Source of the DNA: Orientallactaga sibirica
Taxonomy: Eukaryota; Chordata; Mammalia; Rodentia; Dipodidae
Assembly (NCBI GenBank): GCA_036365145.1
Contig: JAEOAD010000030.1
Coordinates: 10,254,001-10,318,000, forward strand
Length of the DNA: 64,000 nucleotides
Direction of reading: 5' to 3'
Shown here: positions 42,831-53,400 of the stretch, piece by piece
Position numbering within the stretch: position 1 is the stretch's first letter
How the letters are laid out: every line of letters starts with the position of its first letter
Notes under the pieces: model-generated
Database searches by the model: none
What the model saw: the letters and a program-made list of their open reading frames with translations, nothing else
Told to the model about the DNA's origin: nothing
Program-made: the position numbers and the translations under genes

Positions 42831-44726
42831 TGTGGTAGTTTGAATATATTGCCCCCAATATATTCAGTGTTTTATTAGTTTGTTGTTTGCATCTGCAGCA
42901 ACCTTGCTGGAGGCAATGTCACTGGGCAGAACTTAAGGCATGGTGATAGCTTTAGGATTTCAATCTAAAGATATGCAAAGTGTGCCTAGCTGGAGTTCCA
43001 GAGGTGTGCTATGCTGTGTTTATTGGCTTTGGGCTTCTCTCTCTGTGTTTGGTCTTGTAAAAGACAGGTCATTTTCTTCTGCCATTATGGAACTTCCCCT
43101 GGATCTGTAAGCTTCAATAAATAAATCCCTTCCTCCATAACTGTGCCTGGTGTGGAAGTTCATCTCAGTGAACCCGAAGCTGTCTGCCACAAAAGTGGTA
43201 CTGAGAGTGCAGTGAGATGAACCTAACCATATGGATTTTCATCTTTTGGAACCTTTGTTTTGTAGGCATGGACTTGGTGCTTGCAACTGAAGATGCCTTC
43301 TGGAGTAGTAAGCCAAGTTTTATGGACTATTCTAATGAGAGTTTGAGAATGCTAAATGCAGACAGTATTGAACTTCGAGGCTTAGCTTATGAGCTTTCTA
43401 AGGGGAAGGAAAGACTGCAGAGGACTTTGTTGGAACTGGGCTACTGGCATAAGGGATGGCTGTGTTCTGCTGCCCAGGCCCAGAGAGTTTGATCAAGGTT
43501 AAATTTGTAATGGACTGATGTGCTTGGCTAAAGATATTGGACTGAGAGATTTAAGATTTTAAGTTGGAAAACCTCAAGCAAGTTAAAATTAGAGGCACTG
43601 AGACTGGTTTTAGGTTACTGGAGCTGCTATTGTCAAACATATTAGCAATATTAAGGAAGGTGGCCCACCTGCCTTACATTAAAACAATGGAGAAGGTGCC
43701 TGAGGAAAGACTGTTAGAAATGCAAACTCTTTTGGAAAGAGTTGACTGGAGAAGGAACCTGCTTTTTAAGGTTATGATTTATTTCATCTGTGAATTCAGA
43801 ATATGGCTGTGTCCTGCAAACCTGGTATTAATTTTGGAAGCATGAAAAATGCATGGAGTGGTCATGAATTGCACATGGTTCCAGGAGCTGCTGCTGAAAT
43901 GCAGAATGAGGAAGGGCGTGATGCCCTGATAGGCAGAAGAGCCTTTGGAAGATGGACCGTGGTTTGCTTGGAGACCTGAAGATGTTTTGGATATACCAGG
44001 ACTGTGCAAGGGCTACTATGAAGTGCAGTTTTGGCCTGGGATGAAAGTTTTCCCTGGCTACTCTTCCCAGCTGGAGGGGCAGAATTGGAAAACCTGGAGA
44101 CCGTCAGTCTCAGGTTATATTGAATTTGAACTGCAGAAGTTTGATGATTGCTATGGTGGCTGAGTTTGCATTGTTCTAGTCTCTCCTTGCTATGCCTTAT
44201 ACCAGTTAAAAATGTTTACTCTGTTCCTTTACATGTTGAAAGTATTTAATTTGTTTGATTTTACATTACTCACTGTCTTAAGTTGGCCAAGATCATGGGG
44301 ACCTTTGAAATTGGACTGAGTACAATTTTCAATGTGTGATAGTTATAAATCTATTGGGGGCCAAGGGCAGAATGTGGTAGTTTGAATAGATGGCCCCCAA
44401 TATATTCAGTGTTTTATTAGTTTATAGTTTGCATCTGCAGCCACCTTGCTGGAGGCAATGTCTCTGGGCAGATCTTAAGGTGTGATGGTGAGTTTAGGAT
44501 TTCAATCTAAAGATATACAAAATGTGCCTAACGGGAGTTCCTGAGATATGCTGTGGCTTTTGGCTTGCGGCTTTGCTCTCTTGCTGGTCCTGTAAAAGAC
44601 AGGCCAGCTTCTTCTGCCATTTTGGAACGTCCCCTGGATCTGTAAGCTTCAATAAATAAATACCTTTCTCCATAACTGTGCCTGGTATGGAAGTTCATCT
44701 CAGCGAACCTGAAGCTGTCTGCTACA
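42831..44726 (+). mobile_element. complete two-LTR MaLR-type retrotransposon
   Basis: The left LTR at 42831-43191 and right LTR at 44373-44726 are clearly related. Both start TGTGGTAGTTTGAATA, share ATATTCAGTGTTTTATTAG and AAGCTTCAATAAATAAAT, and end GCCACA and GCTACA. The internal region is 1181 bp and begins AAAGTGGTACTGAGAGTG. It parallels the start and the 3' part of the 12-14 kb element, including a shared CTGGAGGGGCAGAATTG. Frames of 72-93 codons inside have no recognisable retroviral domain. I could not find a convincing target-site duplication. Confidence 0.85.
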
Positions 44727-45548
44727 ACTAGGAATAACCCCAGACACTCTTCTGAGAGTATGCCAAAGTTGCCTACAAGTGAGGGCCATACATGAGAACC
44801 AGAAACTCCACACACATTTTTGGTTTCCTGGTAATGTGCAAAATACATTGTCTTATGTGTTTAATGGAGCTGAGTGCATCTTAGTTCATAGTGACCCCAG
44901 AAGCACTGGGGATAATAGGTAGCAGTGAATGGATTTGGAGATAAAGCAGTGCAGACAAAAAAGATTAAGCTGGGGGGGGGGGGTGAAAAATTATCTCTCT
45001 ACCCCAAAGAATATACTCTGCTTTTCACAAGGAAGTACATCATGGGTGGACATTGTTCATTCAACCCAAGGTTCTTCCAGTAGCCAGCGGTGGCCAATGA
45101 GGAGGAAAACAGCTATATTACTGACCTGGAGCCTGTCAAACCTGGGGCACCAGCTTGAGCCCATCAGGAGTGAGCATATATATGGTGGGACTATGGCATT
45201 GTGGAAGTAGGATGGATCATGAAGATAATTGTGGATTATAGACAGCTAACTAAGGTGGTGTCTCCTTGCCATACTGTACTCAATTTTACCCTTTTGAGGA
45301 GACAGCTGATACAAGCCATGTGATCTCTCCATGTTTTATTATACCTGAATACTATTTATTTATTTATCATTAATTCATTTATTCATTCATTTTAGTATCT
45401 CCTTAGCCACCAAATCTCAATTAGCACTTGCTTGGAACTGATAGCACTGGGCCTTCAGGGATCCTCACCCTTTGTAAAAAGGTATTATGAAATAATGCTA
45501 AGCTCAAAATGTCATACAGATTTGGGGAAACATCTGCAAGAATAGTAA
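44727..45548. other. unassigned sequence
   Basis: Mostly unique-looking, with a G9 run at 44973-44981. Short tandem TTTAT/TTCATT repeats occur near 45356-45392. Confidence 0.4.
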
Positions 45549-45779
45549 GGTGCTGGAGAGATGGCTGAGAGCCTTAAGTGCTTGCCTACAAAGCCTAAGG
45601 TCCCGGGTTCAATTCCCCAGTACCCATGTAAAGCCAGAGGAACAAAATGATGCATGCATCTGGAGTTTGGTTACAGTGGATAGAGACCCTGGAACACCCA
45701 TTCTCTCTCTCCCTCTCTCCCTTTCTCTCTCTCTCTCTGCTTGCAAATAAATTTTTTAATAAAATGTTTTTTTAAAAAA
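45549..45779 (+). mobile_element. Dip-like tRNA-derived SINE with TSD
   Basis: Head GTGCTGGAGAGATGGCTGAG, B-box-like GGGTTCAATTCCCCAGTACC, CT run and T/A-rich tail. An 11-bp target-site duplication AAGAATAGTAA flanks it at 45538-45548 and 45780-45790. Confidence 0.9.
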
Positions 45780-45908
45780 AAGAATAGTAAAAGCAGCTAA
45801 ACAGTTTGAAAGAAGGTATTTTACATGGGTGGGAAAAGGTACAAAAGCCATAGTTGAATAAAATCCCAGTGCCAGTAGTGAGCTACCTCCTTATGAGTTG
45901 TTGGCCAG

Positions 45909-46032
45909 TGTGAGGGTTTGAATGTGAATATATCTCCTCCATTGCCTGAAATTTTTTTGATTAAGCTTTTAGTCCAGCCCTAAGGTGTGTAAAGAACTAT
46001 TTGAGCTCTGGCTGTTACTGCTCATTGGTATT

Positions 46033-46068
<36 letters not shown>

Positions 46069-46210
46069 GTGGATGCATTCTGGAGTGAGCCAACTTCTTC
46101 TACTATGATGGGACTTCCCCTGGACTCTGTAAAACTTAAATAAACCCTTTCTTCCCATTAACAGCTTCTGGTCAGATCTTTGTCACAGCAATGAAAAGGT
46201 TACTGCAACA
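45909..46210 (+). mobile_element. MaLR-type solo LTR with (CT)n
   Basis: Start TGTGAGGGTTTGAATGTGAA, end GGTTACTGCAACA, with an AATAAA signal in TTAAATAAACCC. A perfect (TC) tract of 31 bases lies at 46035-46065. Confidence 0.78.
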
Positions 46211-46214
46211 TCCA

Positions 46215-46575
46215 GTGAAACCATTGTTGTTGATCCCATACCAGAACTGAATGGTAAAAGGCCTTTTTGCTGAAGACATTGCAGTTTTGATTATAGGGCA
46301 TGAAGAATATCAAGCTGGGACTAAGCTTGAAGCACCTTTCTCTACTGTCATAATACTAGAAGGTGCTATACAGGCTGCTGGGGGATAATGGACACCAATG
46401 AGCCTACTGAGTCATGGACACTGCATAGAACATATGGTCAACATGCCAGGCATGATGTGCCTGCTGGTGCAAAAGTGTCACAAGTGTTAAGGGTGCAACA
46501 AAGTACTTTCAAACTGGATTCAAGGCTCACTTCACAGAAAGGAACTTATGTTTGGTATTATAACTCAGGGTAAAA
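46215..46575 (+). mobile_element. probable L1 3' segment fragment
   Basis: TTGCTGAAGACATTGCAG and ACTAGAAGGTGCTATACAGG followed by CTGCTGGGGGATAATGG parallel the L1 3' segment at 53.6-53.75 kb (CTGCTGAAGACACCATATG, CTAGAAGATGCTACATGAG). The match is weaker than for the other L1 fragments. Confidence 0.5.
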
Positions 46576-46606
46576 AAAAAATCCTGTGCTCAGAGAAATA
46601 ATAGGA

Positions 46607-46987
46607 TGTTGGGGTCCCCGCTAGAGCCAGCCCACGAGGGATGGCAGGGTCTCTGCTGAGTTGGGGGTGAGAAGCGCAGAATCATGACACAACTCCGGGA
46701 GTTGGGTGAAAGCAGGCAGAGGGCAAGCTGCAGCAAATGCGTTTATTCAAAAAAGTGTAGGGGGTTTTAAGGGGCTTGGCTGGCCAATCATTGTATGGGT
46801 GGCCCCCTTTTTGTGACCAATGACAGCCTGTCTCTGGACAGATAATTGTGTAGCAGGTTTCTCGCGAGCATGGGACTGTAGCTGTTGTCACACCAGGCCT
46901 GCGCAGGACGCCATGTTCACAGAAGCCACTTCCTGGTTTCTTTTGCCATGTGGTCTGGCTAGGGCCAGATCTTCATTGTGCCATACA
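46607..46987 (-). repeat. retroviral 3' LTR
   Basis: A 381-bp LTR beginning TGTTGGGGTC and ending GTGCCATACA on the plus strand. It carries the AATAAA complement at 46742-46747. On the minus strand it is preceded by a purine-rich AAAAAGGAGGATA, the expected polypurine tract. Confidence 0.9.
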
Positions 46988-47413
46988 TATCCTCCTTTTT
47001 GTTTCTATTATTGGCAACCCTGGGAGGCATGGTTCTTTGCCAAGCCATTGTTGAACCCAGGCCCCAAGGGATCATCACATGTGATGGTGCCTGTCTTAGG
47101 TTGCCCCATCTCATGAAGTCTTACCTGTCATTGGCTACCCACCATCCTAGTGAGAAAACCCGAGGGGTGTGGCCTGGTTTCTTCTGACATGGGGTCTGGG
47201 TAGGGCCAGACCTGCATTGTGCCATAAATATCCTCCTTTTTGTTTTTATTATTGGCGACCCTGGGAGGTATGGTTCTTGCCAAGCTATTGTTGACCCCAG
47301 GCCCCAAGGGATCATCACATGTGACGGTGCCTGTCTTAAGTTGCCCCACCTCCTGGGGTCTTACCCATCATTGACTACCTTCCAATCTGGTGAGACAACC
47401 CAAGGGGTTTGGC
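46936..47413 (-). repeat. tandem duplication of U3 edge, polypurine tract and adjacent internal sequence
   Basis: The roughly 240-bp segment starting in the last 50 bases of the LTR (CTGGTTTCTTTTGCCATG, GGGCCAGATC, TATCCTCCTTTTTGTTTCTA, CCAAGGGATCATCACATGTG, GTGAGAAAACCC) recurs from about 47177 with the same order. The corresponding PPT-adjacent start is at 46988 in one unit and 47229 in the other, a 241-bp offset. The units are roughly 85-90% alike by eye. Confidence 0.88.
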
Positions 47414-47949
47414 TGTCACCTAGGAGGCATGGGAGGGCCAAGTGGTGGTGGTTCTGTGGTGTGTGGTCAAAGTAAGCGAGAATTAACAATAGAACCTGAA
47501 AAAGACTGAGGTAGGACAGGTTGCTGGGTGACTGTCATGAGCTCACCCTTAGCATCATAATTAGTAGCATTGAGTGTCCTTAATGGTAGCAGATTAATGT
47601 AATCAAAGGAGTTAGAAAGGAATTTATGGCTGGTTGGAGGGTAGCATTACCATAAGAGGCATTAATAAGCAAAAAAAGGCAAAGGTGTGGCTAAGGAGAA
47701 GTATGCGCTTGAAGGGGGAGGAATACAGCGAAATAGAGTGGCTGAAATAAAGCCTAGGAAAAGCATGGGAATCTAGGGCCACCACACCAAACAAGTATGG
47801 CATAAGAAGAGTTGTCCGAAATGGTTTCTGGGAAGTGATAGTAGGGGGAAAAAGGAGATAAAAGGAGAAAGGGGGGAATAAGTTTAAAGTCCCATATCCA
47901 ACCTGAGGGGTTTGGCATCATCCTCTTCATCAAGGTCAATCCCTGAGTC

Positions 47950-48770
47950 AGTGGCTGTACGGATGTTTATGGCAGGGATCCAGATTGGGATCTGTGAAGT
48001 TTCTAGAAAGACACAAGCATACCCTCAGCTCTGTGTTTAAAGAGGGTGGGGTCCCTTCCAGATATTACTAAGAGGATCCTTCCAGCTGACTAAGGGTAAG
48101 AGTGTTGTGGTTGGTTGGGATTTCCAATGTTTGTAGGCTGGGGAGAGTCCTGCCTTGTCAAAGGTGAGAAAATTGAGGGTGAAGAGAGCTTCCACTAGGG
48201 CCAAGTGGGGGTCCTTGGACAACATAGTGGACTTTTGTTTTATAATTAGTTCCTTTAGGGTCCAATTAGTTCTCTCCATGATGGCTTGTCCTTGTGGGTT
48301 GAAGGGGATCCAAAGGCAATGTTTTATTCCCCAAGATTCCATCAATGATGTGAATTGGGCAGATGTGTATGCAGGGCCATTGTCAGTTTTAATTGACCAG
48401 GGTATTCCCATGACCAACATAGCAGTTTTTGTCACCTTAATGACATGGGAAGCCTTTTCTCCTGAGAGATTAATAGCAAAAGTAAGCTTAGAGTAAGTTT
48501 CCACAATGACATGGACATATTTTAGGTTACCAAAAGAAGGTATGTGGGTAACATCCATCTGCCAGATAGAATGTGGGGCAAGGCCTCTAGGATTGACTCC
48601 TTGAGGCTGTAGGGGGCCAAAGAGGGCTAGGGCAGTGTATGCCTTATGGGTATGGTTTAAATGTTTGCATTGGCTAAGTGAGAGCTCAGGGTATAGGGTT
48701 TTTAGGTTAGTGGGGGATAGATGGAACCTTTGGTGTAAGCGTCTAGATTGTTCTAAAGGTGGCAAGGAGG
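47950..48770 (-). pseudogene. retroviral integrase remnant with intact D,D(35)E
   Basis: The 242-codon frame at 48037-48765 covers the zinc-binding and catalytic core. His residues lie at 11 and 15, and a lone Cys at 33 stands where a CxxC is usual, so the zinc site looks damaged. Catalytic Asp71 (WQMDVTH), Asp128 (KTDNGPAYTS) and Glu164 (QAIMERTN) have exactly 35 residues between the last two. The WKDPLSNIWKGPHPL end leads into C-terminal sequence (ACVFLETSQIPIWIP) beyond a stop. Integrase joins viral DNA to the host genome; this copy is truncated and has lost its pol start. Confidence 0.88.
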
Positions 48771-49400
48771 AGACAGCAATAAATTTGTCTACCTGTGAAA
48801 TTCCATCAGCAATAAAGCCAGGCAGACCAGTGTGTGAGTGAACATGCTCAATAGACCAAGGGTATGATCTGTTTTACATCTGTAATTGTAAAGTGGAGAT
48901 TGCAATGTCTATGAGATGATGAGAGGGCCTGGGATTGGCTAAGGGCAGTACCTTTGTCATTTGAAACACATAACTGCTGTCAGAGAAGATGTTGATGGGC
49001 TCTTGTTGACAGAGCTCTAAGACACTGATGATGGCCTACAGTTCTCCTAGTTGTACTGAAAGGGGGTTATGGAACTTAAGAGCCTCATCCAGTCGATTGG
49101 CTTTCTCAATAATTAGTCCATAAGTATGTTTATTGGCATCTGTAAAGGCCAAGGCTGCTAAGGGTATTGGCTGACCAGAAGGCCTGGAAAAATAGTCTTT
49201 ATGGGCAAAACCATTAGGGATTGAAGTAGTTTGTGAGTGGGGAGATGATTGTCTATCTCATTGGGGAATCCTGCCATTAGGATATGGAAAAGGGGGTCCT
49301 CCCTACAAAGAGGTTGAAGTTCCAACATGGGGATGGGCAGAATTATTTTGGAGGGTTCCGTATTATAGATTTTGTTAGTGTAGGTATGTGCCTTAATTGC
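48770..49400 (-). pseudogene. retroviral RNase H remnant
   Basis: The complement shows AFTDANKHTYGLII, then SDSSYVFQMTKVLPLA and HVHSHTGLPGFIADG. These are the order and motifs of a retroviral RNase H (first Asp, DSSYV, and the His/Asp end motif). At least one stop lies between the first and second motif. It lies between RT and integrase as in all orthoretroviral pol genes. Confidence 0.8.
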
Positions 49401-50535
49401 TATGAGGAGCATTGCTTGTAGGTTGGTGGTGAGTTTATGGGCCTGTGCCCCTGAGGGGTGTAGTAAAGAGGTGATTGGTTTTGCCAGATGACTCCCAAAG
49501 GTGCCCCTGCTGTCCAAAGGATCACATTTAGGATTGGAGCAGATGGGTCATATATTGTGAGGGTCATTGTAAAGAGGTAGCAGGATATTTTGTGTAACAA
49601 ATTTTTGGAGTGATCATTTAGAGAAATTTTCCTTGAAGGGTTATCAGTAACTCTAAGGAGGTCATAAAGTGGTAGGAGTTCACTAAGAGGGATGGACAAG
49701 AAAGGTTTGAGCCAGTTAATTTGGCCACAGAGTTTTTGGAGATCATTGAGAGAATAATGGTCCTTTATTAGAAGGTGAGGGGTAAGTGGTTGTATAGTAG
49801 TAGAAATTTTGTACCCTAAAAATCCAAAAGGGGGCACTGTTTGAATTTTTTCATTTGCTATGGCAAACCCAAGTTTTTTGAGGTCCTCAGTGAGTACTTT
49901 AAGAAGTTCCAAAAGGGCATTTCTTGAGGCATGTGCAATCAAAAGATCATCCATGCAATGAACAAGAAGGCATTTAGATTGTATTCTCGCCATGGCAGAG
50001 TATATAAACATTTGGCAAATAGGACTGTTTTTCATGCCTTGGGGGAGAACTCTCCATTAATATCTTTTAGCTGGGATAGAATGTTTGGTCTCCCAGACAG
50101 TAAAGGCAAAATAGGGCCTGTCCTCTGCTGCTAAAGGGATAGAGAAAAAGCAATCTTTAATATCTAAGATAACTACATGGTGATTAGTAGGGATGGCTCC
50201 AAGGTGGGGGAGGGTAGTCTGAAAGGAGCCCAGTTTTAATATATGCTTATTAACCTGGAAAAGGTCTTGGAGCAGTCTATGTTTACCAGGTTTTTTTTAA
50301 TGACAAAGATGGGGGAATTATGGGGGCTAATAGAGGGCTCAATATGGCCAAGAGCAAGCTGTTGTTGAATAAGGGATTTGAGAATAGTCAATTTAGGTTC
50401 TAGTATAGGCCACCGTTTGACCCAAATGGGTTCGGTGGTATCCCACTCGAGGCATATGGGAATGTTAGGGGATTCATCAGTGGCCTCTAGAATTGGGGGT
50501 GATGACTAGAGGTGGATGATTTGGAGGGGTTGGGT
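49400..50535 (-). pseudogene. retroviral reverse transcriptase remnant
   Basis: The 211-codon minus frame at 49400-50035 holds the palm/thumb part. The active-site box reads CMDDLLIA at residues 28-35, with Cys replacing the usual Tyr, and both Asp retained. FGFLGYKI and LNDLQKLCGQINWLKP follow. The upstream fingers region (50036-50535) is recognisable in fragments but interrupted by stops and a frameshift. Retroviral RT copies the RNA genome into DNA; this copy cannot encode a complete enzyme. Confidence 0.85.
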
Positions 50536-50539
50536 TGCC

Positions 50540-50780
50540 CTGCGAGGCCAATGGTATCATGGGCGATAACATCATCATAAAAGGCCTGGTCATCCATTGT
50601 TATGACAACACCCATGCACATCATTGGCAGAGATAATAGTGGCATGCACACCTGTGTCTACTATGCCCTTGAATTCAACCCCGTCCAAAAGGACAGAGAT
50701 GTGGGGTGAATGGTCATAAATGGGCAGGGTCCACCTAATTTGGGGGTATGGTGGTGTTTGGGGGGGCTAGGTTGGGACAC
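50540..50780 (-). pseudogene. retroviral protease remnant
   Basis: The complement contains the aspartic protease core around KGIVDTGVHATIISA, with the catalytic Asp-Thr-Gly visible near 50655-50680, preceded by ISVLLDGVEF. No start is assignable because protease is normally reached by frameshift from gag, which is missing. The frame is short and followed by breaks. Confidence 0.75.
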
Positions 50781-51308
50781 TCCTGAATCAAAGAGACTTG
50801 AGAAAATAATAACCCAGATCAAAAATGATAGTCCAAAGGATGATCATGCAAACCACAAGTCCTAATGCTGGGGCCAGCTGAGACATATGGATAGAATGTT
50901 TAGGACCCATGTGTCTTGTGCTTAGTGGGGGACTTCCATGGGTCATTACTCCATGGCCATATGCTCACACGGTGTCTCTGGGGAAACTCAGCCAAAGGCC
51001 TTGCCTTGGTTCTGAAATCAGGTTGGTCAGACCCTTATGTGACTTTGCCGAGACAAACCAATAATGGAGGGGCCAAAATGGGCTTCAGGTCCGTGTGGTG
51101 ATGTGTGCCTTCCTACCAGGGAAAAGGACAAACAAAGGAAAATGGGGGAAGAGAGGGCTGCCCGCTCTCCTTCGGGCAACTGTCAGCACACAGAACAGCA
51201 AGGGGCTTTTCTCACCAACGATCAAGAAGGGGGTGTCTTGCCAACATCGGGGGGATGCTCACTGATGATCAAGGATGGGGCATCTCACCAACACCAATGG
51301 GGCAGAGG
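50780..51308 (-). other. retroviral leader region
   Basis: Between the primer-binding site and the protease region. It contains imperfect short repeats with ATCAAGAAGGGGG / ATCAAGGATGGGG near 51221-51282 and no recognisable gag. Frames of 95-105 codons on the plus strand are antisense and appear accidental. Confidence 0.55.
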
Positions 51309-51326
51309 GTCCCTGTTCAGGCACCA
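51309..51326 (-). promoter_or_regulatory. retroviral primer-binding site, tRNA-Lys3-like
   Basis: The minus strand reads TGGTGCCTGAACAGGGAC two bases downstream of the 5' LTR. It differs from the known tRNA-Lys3 complementary site at two positions, both C-to-T within former CpG pairs, which fits methylation decay. Lys primers are common in betaretroviruses. Confidence 0.85.
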
Positions 51327-51328
51327 GA

Positions 51329-51711
51329 TGTTGGGGTCCTCCCTAGAGCCAGCCCAGGAGGGACGGCAGGGTCTCTGCTGAGTTGGGGGTGAGAAGCGCA
51401 GAATCACAACACAGACTCCAGGAGTTGGGTGAAAGCAGGCAGAGGGCAAGCTGCAGAAAACTTGTTTATTCAAAAAAGTGTAGGGAGTTTTATGGGGCTT
51501 GGCTGGCCAATCATTGTATGTTGTGGTCCCCTTCTTGTGACCAATGACAGCCTGTCTCTGGACAGATCATCTCGTAGCAGGATTCTCGTGATCATGGGAC
51601 TGTAGCTGTTGTCATGCCAGACCTGTACAGGACGCCATGTTCACAGGAGCCACTTCCTGGTTTCTTTTGCCATGTGGTCTGGCTAGGGCCAGATCTTCAT
51701 TGTGCCATACA
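51329..51711 (-). repeat. retroviral 5' LTR
   Basis: A 383-bp LTR, TG...CA on either strand. Complement features: AATAAA signal at 51465-51470 and a TATA-like CATAAAA near 51487-51495. It differs from the other LTR at roughly 7% of positions by eye, implying considerable age. Confidence 0.9.
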
Positions 51712-51759
51712 ATAGGCCCCATAGGGAAGGCTATTCTTATTGTTTTATTAAGTGGAGGG

Positions 51760-52107
51760 TGTGGTGGTTTGTTTCAGTTGTCCTCCATAAACTTAGGTGT
51801 TCTGAATGCTAGGTTCCCAGCTGATGGAGCTGGAATTAACACCTCTTGGAGGCAGTGTATTGTTGGGGGTGGCCTTATGGATATTATAGCCAGTGTCCCC
51901 TTGCCAGTGTTTGGCACACTCTCTTGTTGCTATTGTCCTCCTTATGTTGGCAAAGGGGTGATGTCCACCCTCTGCTCATGCCATCGTTTTGTCCTACCAT
52001 CATGGAACTTCCCCCTCAAGTCTGTAAGCCAAAATAAACCTCTTTTTTTCCCACAATCTGCTCTTGTTTGGTTGATTTCTACCAGCAATGCGAACCTGAC
52101 TACAACA
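51760..52107 (+). mobile_element. MaLR-type solo LTR
   Basis: Start TGTGGTGGTTTGTTTCAGTT, AACTTAGGTGTTCTGAATGC, GTGTTTGGCACACTCTCTTG, AAGCCAAAATAAACCTCTTT with AATAAA, end GACTACAACA. It is well preserved, apparently one of the younger MaLR copies here. The 166-codon frame at 51637-52137 spans this LTR and the retroviral LTR and is accidental. Confidence 0.88.
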
Positions 52108-52204
52108 GACGTGATATTTTGTCAAATTGCCTTCTAAACATTTGTGTTGATATTCTTAGGTTACTGTTGCTGTAAACCTGAGTTATGGATGGAAACATTT
52201 TGTT

Positions 52205-52355
52205 GTTGTCATTGTTGTTTTGAGACAAAGTCTCATGTAGTTCAAGCTGGCATGGAATCACTACATAGCTGAGGATATTCTTGAATTCATGATCCTTCTG
52301 CCTTCCCCTCGGAAGTGCTGAGATCACAAGAGTAAAGCCACCATACCCAACTACA
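52205..52355 (-). mobile_element. B1-type SINE, diverged
   Basis: Reversed pattern: TTGTTTTGAGACAAAGTCTC, ATGGAATCACTACATAGCTG, CCTTCCCCTCGGAAGTGCTG and ACCATACCCAAC. Confidence 0.65.
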
Positions 52356-52750
52356 AAACATCTTATACCAGGCAATGGTGGTTACTACAAAGACTCAAAA
52401 TGAGTCAATGTTCAAAGGAATCACATGTGTATATCACCCTCTCCAAGGCTGAAGCAACATGTTTATGGCTTTTTATTTAGAACATTGTTGGTTCCTTAAT
52501 GTTCTTTGTTATGGATTTCAGGGATCTCTTTCCTTTTCTTTATCTTAACTATGAAATAATTTGGAGATTGTATTTTATATATAAAAAGTAAAATATTTAT
52601 CTCTTTACTCTTATCTTGAAGATCAAAAATTCAGAAACTGCTGCTAGGGATTATTATTTCTATAGCAATGAAGTTATATACATGATTCCAATAAAAATAT
52701 ATCTCCATTGAAAGAGGACAAAGTTGGAAAAAATGATTATACAGCCAAGT
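52355..52750. other. unassigned AT-rich sequence
   Basis: No feature recognised in this interval between a B1 and an old LTR. Confidence 0.4.
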
Positions 52751-53045
52751 GCTATAGTCTGAATGTAAAATGTTTTCATAGGCTTATGTGTTGAAGGCTT
52801 GGCTCTCAGCAATTGGTACTATTTGTGTAGGTTCTGGAAACTTTTAATAAGTGGGAATAGGCTAAAAATGGTGGGTCACTGGAGATATATTGTTGAAGCC
52901 CTTATATCTTATCTATGAACTGATTCTTCTTTTCATTTTCTTCCTGACCATGAGGTGAACAGTTCTGCTCCACAATGTCCTTCTGTGGTCTATTGTTCAG
53001 GCTGTGACATGCTTATCCTTGGATACTTTTAGCTAAACTTACAGT
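52750..53045 (+). mobile_element. old MLT-like LTR
   Basis: GTGCTATAGTCTGAATGTAA, CATAGGCTTATGTGTTGAAG, GGCTTGGCTCTCAGCAATTG and CTTCCTGACCATGAGGTGA follow the MLT/MST LTR order. The polyadenylation signal region is lost. Confidence 0.55.
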
Positions 53046-53400
53046 GGCACAAAGCAGAACATAAAGACTTAAAACAGGTTGGGTTTGGTCAGAAGTGCCT
53101 TAGAAAGTTGAGGATAAAGAAAGTATGGTTTCTGAAGAGATTAATATCATAAAAAGAAGCTAAGAACTTTGTATGCAGACACTAGGAAAGATGCTGACAT
53201 ACTTAATAGGCATCTTGAGGCCTGAACAATAGGGAGGGTAAGGCTTGAGGGGAGGGTAAGAGTGGGAGGGAAACACAAAACTGAACCCAAATGGAACTGG
53301 TACCATAGAATCCTATATCCTGGAAGACAGACTAAAAAGTTGAACCCTCAACAGGACCTTTGGGGAAGCACCTGAATTGAAGGGCCCTGAGAGGGTGAGA
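53045..53400. other. unassigned sequence
   Basis: No family recognised. It merges into the T-rich stretch that starts the next L1 fragment. Confidence 0.35.

Larger units (their letters stand above)
46607..51711 (-). mobile_element. endogenous retrovirus, betaretrovirus/ERVK type, internally deleted
   Basis: A 5.1 kb provirus on the minus strand with two LTRs, primer-binding site, protease, RT, RNase H and integrase remnants, and a polypurine tract. Bases flanking TG...CA ends give ATAGGA (46601-46606) and ATAGGC (51712-51717), a 6-bp duplication with one mismatch. Shifting by one base gives a perfect AATAGG pair. A 6-bp duplication fits ERVK-class integrases. Only about 0.55 kb separates the primer-binding site from the protease region, so gag is deleted. 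No env is recognisable between integrase and the 3' LTR. All frames are broken by stops or shifts. Confidence 0.92.

Noticed and set aside
51064..51392. Plus-strand 95-105 codon frames as a retroviral accessory gene
   Set aside because: They are antisense to the leader of a minus-strand provirus and run into its LTR. The repeats there, not coding selection, explain the open frames.
51637..52137. 166-codon plus-strand protein
   Set aside because: It spans the boundary between the retroviral LTR and a separate MaLR LTR, so it cannot be an ancestral gene.
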